This document shows, piece by piece, positions 59,901 through 64,000 of a DNA stretch of 64,000 nt. The notes below the pieces were generated by a model, which was not told the origin of the DNA, did not search any database, and was given only the letters and a program-made list of their open reading frames with translations. Position 1 is the first letter of the stretch. Every line of letters begins with the position of its first letter. The position numbers were made by a program, and so were the translations under genes. Source of the stretch: Palaemon carinicauda (Eukaryota; Arthropoda; Malacostraca; Decapoda; Palaemonidae); contig NC_090744.1 of the NCBI RefSeq assembly GCF_036898095.1, positions 14,958,655 to 15,022,654 on the forward strand, in the 5' to 3' direction.

Positions 59901-61900
59901 TGATTCAAATTACCTTCTTGTTCAACAACATAAGGGATATTTATCAGGAAATGATGATTTTTCTGTTTTATGATGAATATTTCAAGAGTAAAGAATATGT
60001 TTATCTTAATTTAAAAATATATTATCAAAATTATGCATCAATCATCGTAACTAATACCTCAAACGCAACAGGACCCCTCTTAGTCGTACCAGAAAGACGT
60101 TCAATACAATGAAAAATGAACAGCTATACATGTAGCCTAGGTAGTAATGGTGGTGTTATAATTGCATGTTTGCATGACTTCATAAACCTTAACAGGTTTT
60201 CACCACCGTTGTCGTGTAGTGTTATAAATAGATCTAGTAGCACCACTTCTCATATCAAATAATAATCATGTAGCCTAGATATCTACAACGATTATGGATT
60301 AGACACCATCTATTGTAGATAGCCTACATATGAACGTGTATGTAGTTTTAACCTGTGTTGTTGGTAGCTGTTATTAATTATTATTTATTCAACGATTGCA
60401 CCCCATTGATTGATATTGAATAATATTGTAAATGTACAATATTCAGCATTATCTTAAATTTAACATATTATCGTAAGCTAACACTTAGATCCACCACATT
60501 AGCAGTATCGAGGACCTTCATTCGAGTCTAACATTACCACCACTGACTATTTTTATTAAATCAAAAGGACTCCAGCATTAAAACAACAACAAAAAATAAC
60601 GTTCTAGATCTTCTTTATTTGGAAATGTAAAAGAAAGAAAGAAAAAAAAAACATTTCCGGGATGTTCCTACGTGAATTTGTGTAGCCAATGTATGCACAG
60701 CACCCACGACTTCCGTGCATCCTTCCAGCCATTTTGTCATGCTTGGTGGTATCACTAATATCACGATTATAATCTGCCCATTGGCGTTTACCGTCTGTGT
60801 TTTGTTGGTCGGTGATAATCGTTACGGGGACAGTATTCAAAATTGTTTGGTCTACGCTTAAAACCATGGTTATTCGTTTTCTATTATCTAAATAATATCA
60901 AAGAAAATTAGTATCCTTCAAAATAACAGAAGCTCTAATAGAAATCTAAAGGAACGGTTGAAAGTATGTTTTGCCCAAAGATAACGATCAAGATTATTTG
61001 TTTACATTGCATCAAACCATTTAAATTATTTTTGAGGTCATTCTTCTTTCCTAAATAATAAGGTATTTAATAATGGATTAATATCTTTTATATGTTCATC
61101 ACAATGGGGTTATAATCCTTATGCTGTTAACTTTGGGGTTACTATGGACCAGAGTCAAACACACTACTACTTCTTACTTGAGTCACTATTTGCACATACA
61201 TTTAATTACATATACCAACATGTGTAATCAAATACCAACATATGTAATCAAATATCTATATATCATAATACTATACTATCTTTTATGTCATAATACCACA
61301 GGATGGTCTTATTTCAAAACCAAATGCAGTCTTGTAAATATCAAAAGAAAAAAAAACACAGGACTTCAAAACGTTGCTTTTCGAGGAAAAAAAATATTAC
61401 AAAGTTCAAGCACCGAGTAATACCTGTGCAAGTAAAGTACACCTTATCCAGTATGTTACTAGCGTTGTCCACTGTTTCATACAGAATCCTCTTTACACAC
61501 TTTTTGACAAAGGCTTATCTATTTTGTATTTTTTCGCCTTTCTATTCTTACTCTCTACTTTAATTTTAGCAATTGCCAAAGGCTTTAATACCTTTGATTA
61601 GAGTCAGACCTTAAAGTTGCCAATATACTGTAGGTCTGTACATATTGCACTACTCTATTATATCCTGAAAGACACAAACACATAAAACTTCCTGTAGTGT
61701 TTCGATATCCAAACAGGCTCACATTCTATTTTTTGACACACACAACCAAGAAAATCCAATTAGCACTGGAGTCATAAAAACCTCCTTTCCTCCTCACCTG
61801 TAGGTTCTGTGCGGGAGAATTGCCATTGAAAAAAGCTTCCCTGATGAGTTTGAAGGACTGAGTGCTTATCCTATGACAAGAAGTCTTCACTTGCATCCGC
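59900..61900. other. AT-rich intergenic, one weak THAP-like trace
   Basis: Apart from the possible THAP-like start near 60730 (-), no coding or repeat feature is recognised. Confidence 0.45.
60655..60735 (-). pseudogene. possible THAP zinc-finger start, very short
   Basis: Minus strand from an ATG near 60733 reads MAGRMHGSRGCCAYIGYTNS then RRNIPEMFFF. This resembles the first zinc ligands of a THAP domain (CCA-x-x-G-C-x-N), with the second Cys changed to Tyr. No further THAP residues (Trp, C2CH end) are found, so it could be coincidence. Confidence 0.2.
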
Positions 61901-61918
61901 GACAGCCACATTGACTGG

Positions 61919-64000
61919 GTGTGTCAGGGCTGCAAGCCCGTGGCTGACCCAACCAAAACTGGTGTATGTGACGAGCAAACGGTGGCATTTGAAGACCTAT
62001 GCACAATATTCAACATTGGACTGGGTGATGGTGAATGCACACTTTCCCTGACTCACCACCGTTATGACAACCTTTATGAAAGTTGTCTCAGGCAAAGTTC
62101 CCTGCCACATCAGTACACTCGGGTTCAGACTGGACTGGCAATTCAAGGCCAGGACATTCCCGACCATGGCAGACGTTGGTTTGCCAGACCTGTTAGATCA
62201 GCGTCAATATTATCGAACGGATGGCCATGATGAATGCAGCAAACAAATAAGGCATCAGGATCATTGAAGCTGCCATCATCTAATTCTACAGGATGAACAA
62301 GATCTCCCACTTGATAGAATCTTGACAGATTTTGTATATGACCGACTCCATTGATAGGGTATTCCTGCATTAACCTAGTTCTTTACATCTAATGACTTTC
62401 CCTCGCTTGGCGAGATGCTCAGCATGGTGGCAACAGATACTGACGTAAACTGCATTTACACAGACAATGGCATAACCACTCAATGCAGCTGCCATCATCT
62501 GACAGCGCCTCCAACCAAGCCGACAACCCTACCCATGCCAGCCTCTGGGGAAAACAGGAAGGTCTTACTGCTCTACTTGTGAAACTGTATGCATCTAGCA
62601 CCTTCAATACTTTTGTTCATCAGCCCTTCCCAATTATGGTAGGTCTGCCTATGCACCTGATGTTCAACCCAGATACCAAGCCTGTTGCTCACATCCCCAT
62701 ACCAGTAGCACTCCACTGGTAGGATGCTGGGAAAGCAGGTCTTGATGAGGATCTCATAATGGACATCATCCAGTCAGTGACAGTTGTCAATCAGGTGACT
62801 TGGTGTCACAGAATAATAGTCTGCATTAAGAGGACTGGCAAACCTAGATGGGCACTTAACTTTTAAGCCCTGAATATCCATAGGACACATTTGAAACCAA
62901 CCACACGCAATCTCCATTCCAATAAGCTCGATGCAACACACATGGGAAATGAAAGAGTATTTGACGCCTTGAACGGCTACCACATCATATCGCTACTCAA
63001 AGACGTCCGTCACTTGACCACATTCATAACTCCATGAGGAAAAGCCACACAAGGTTATTCTGGATTGAGCGATACGATGAGATCATGTCGGACATTCCTA
63101 ACATGATCAGTTCATCAACGACATGTTGCTCTGGACCAACACCACAGCTTCCGTCAGGCAGTATGTCAGCTGAACATTTGCAGGAAGAATGGCATCATGC
63201 TTACTCCAGGAAAATTTGTCATCAATACCCATAAAGTGAAATTTGTCAGTCATATCAATTTTAAAGAACTACTTCCGTCCATGTAAATAACACCTGCAAG
63301 CAGTACTTGACTTCATCCAAGACCCCTCACTGGTGCTCACTCATGGTTTGGCTTGGTCAACCAGGTTTCGTATGCCTTTAGTGCGGTTAAACACATGCAA
63401 CTTTTATGCTACCTGCTTAAGTCTAGAAAGAGCTTTGAATTGACCACTGAACTTTATGACATCTTCAGGGCATCCAAGGAGGCCATCATTGTTAAGATCA
63501 TCAGTAGTTTGTGAATCTTCAACAAGATAAATGCAACATGCGATGGACTAGTTAAGAGACAGCATCGGGTTCTGACCCTTCCAGAAATACTGCCAGTGCC
63601 CGACAACTGACCCATTCTGCTCCCACGATGGATTGAAGGTTACCCTAGCCAGAAGCCGTTAACCCAGCCAGCTTAGTCCAGTTATGCTGCAGCGGAGGAC
63701 GAGGTTCTGACAGTTGCTGCTGCCCTACACAAGATGCGCTACTACGTAGTTGGATGCTTGGACCTCTTCACCCGCTTGGACCACAAACCACTACTAGAGT
63801 TGTTTGGGAACAGATCCCTTGATGATATCTCAAACAAGTGTATACGGAACTTAAAGGAGAAACACTTTGTTACTGATTCCGCATCACTCATAACCCGAGC
63901 ATGTTAAACAAGGTAGTGGATGCCATGTCACATCAGCCAAGTGGCATCACAAAACCGAACCTTCCTGATGACAATGCATGCGGTGGTTAACACACACAAC
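61919..64000 (+). pseudogene. Ty3/gypsy pol, heavily frameshifted, continues past the right edge
   Basis: The region to 62370 may be gag/protease linker (SLTHHRYDNLYESCLRQSS) but is not certain. RT from about 62480: LYASSTFNTFVHQPFPIMVG, LPMHLMFNPDTKPVAHIPIP, VALHW; then VNQVTWCHRIIVCIKRTGKP; VFDALNGYHIISLLKDVRHL and TTFITP (motif A, Asp kept in VFDA). Motif C reads QFINDMLLWTNTT (about 63106), so YVDD has become IND. Connection region VLDFIQDPSLV. RNase H: YYVVGCLDLF, LDHKPLLELFGNRSLDDISN (about 63775). Stops and shifts roughly every 100-200 bp. Plus strand, third gypsy family in the window. No LTR seen. Confidence 0.85.

Overview
The window is eukaryotic repeat-rich DNA with no convincing host gene. 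It holds at least eleven degraded transposable elements of very different classes (DIRS, piggyBac, Ty3/gypsy, Ty1/copia, I/Jockey-group LINEs, Mutator-like, Penelope-like), a satellite block of about 31 kb including insertions, and very long CT, TA, CA, GT and GA microsatellites. That mix, together with LINE 3' ends tailed by TAA repeats, suggests an arthropod, most likely a decapod crustacean. This is an inference from sequence character, not a database match.

Layout: 1-3415 (-) is the gag and RT-RNase H part of a DIRS-like retrotransposon running off the left edge. 4.6-7.0 kb (-) is a broken piggyBac transposase with a 117-bp tandem duplication over its C-terminal zinc-binding tail. 8.2-9.96 kb is non-coding TE-like sequence. 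9.98-11.36 kb (+) is a Ty3/gypsy PR-RT-RNase H fragment. 11.73-12.5 kb (-) is a CXC-protein-family fragment followed by a poly(A) signal and a poly(A) tract, i.e. a probable retrocopy.

12.5-43.97 kb is a satellite of about 134 bp, built from two diverged 67-bp halves. The array runs in one orientation to about 24.71 kb and in the opposite orientation from there on, forming a giant inverted repeat. Four insertions interrupt it: a short LINE 3' end (15.98-17.29 kb), a longer 5'-truncated LINE (28.39-31.32 kb), an LTR plus gag of a copia-like element (32.99-35.40 kb), and a Mutator-like transposon with a FLYWCH domain (39.37-43.66 kb). The last is itself split inside its transposase gene by a CCCTGG-ended piggyBac-like element (40.086-42.890 kb).

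Right of the satellite, 44.67-46.11 kb (-) is a second, larger CXC-family gene, broken. 46.12-47.05 kb (-) is a gypsy gag-RT fragment lacking its protease. 48.15-49.72 kb (-) is a LINE ORF1 with three zinc knuckles. 50-56 kb is AT-rich with TA arrays, inverted-repeat hairpins and a 41-bp minisatellite. 56.33-58.46 kb (+) is a Penelope-like element with RT and GIY-YIG domains, flanked by inverted ~111-bp repeats that each contain a hammerhead-ribozyme-like fold. 61.9-64.0 kb (+) is another decayed gypsy pol that runs off the right edge.

Nothing here works together as a pathway. The biology is nested, sequential transposon insertion into a probably heterochromatic satellite. The points most worth checking are the satellite inversion, the hammerhead-like motif in both Penelope repeats, the insertion that splits the MULE reading frame, and the CXC-family copies on both sides of the satellite.
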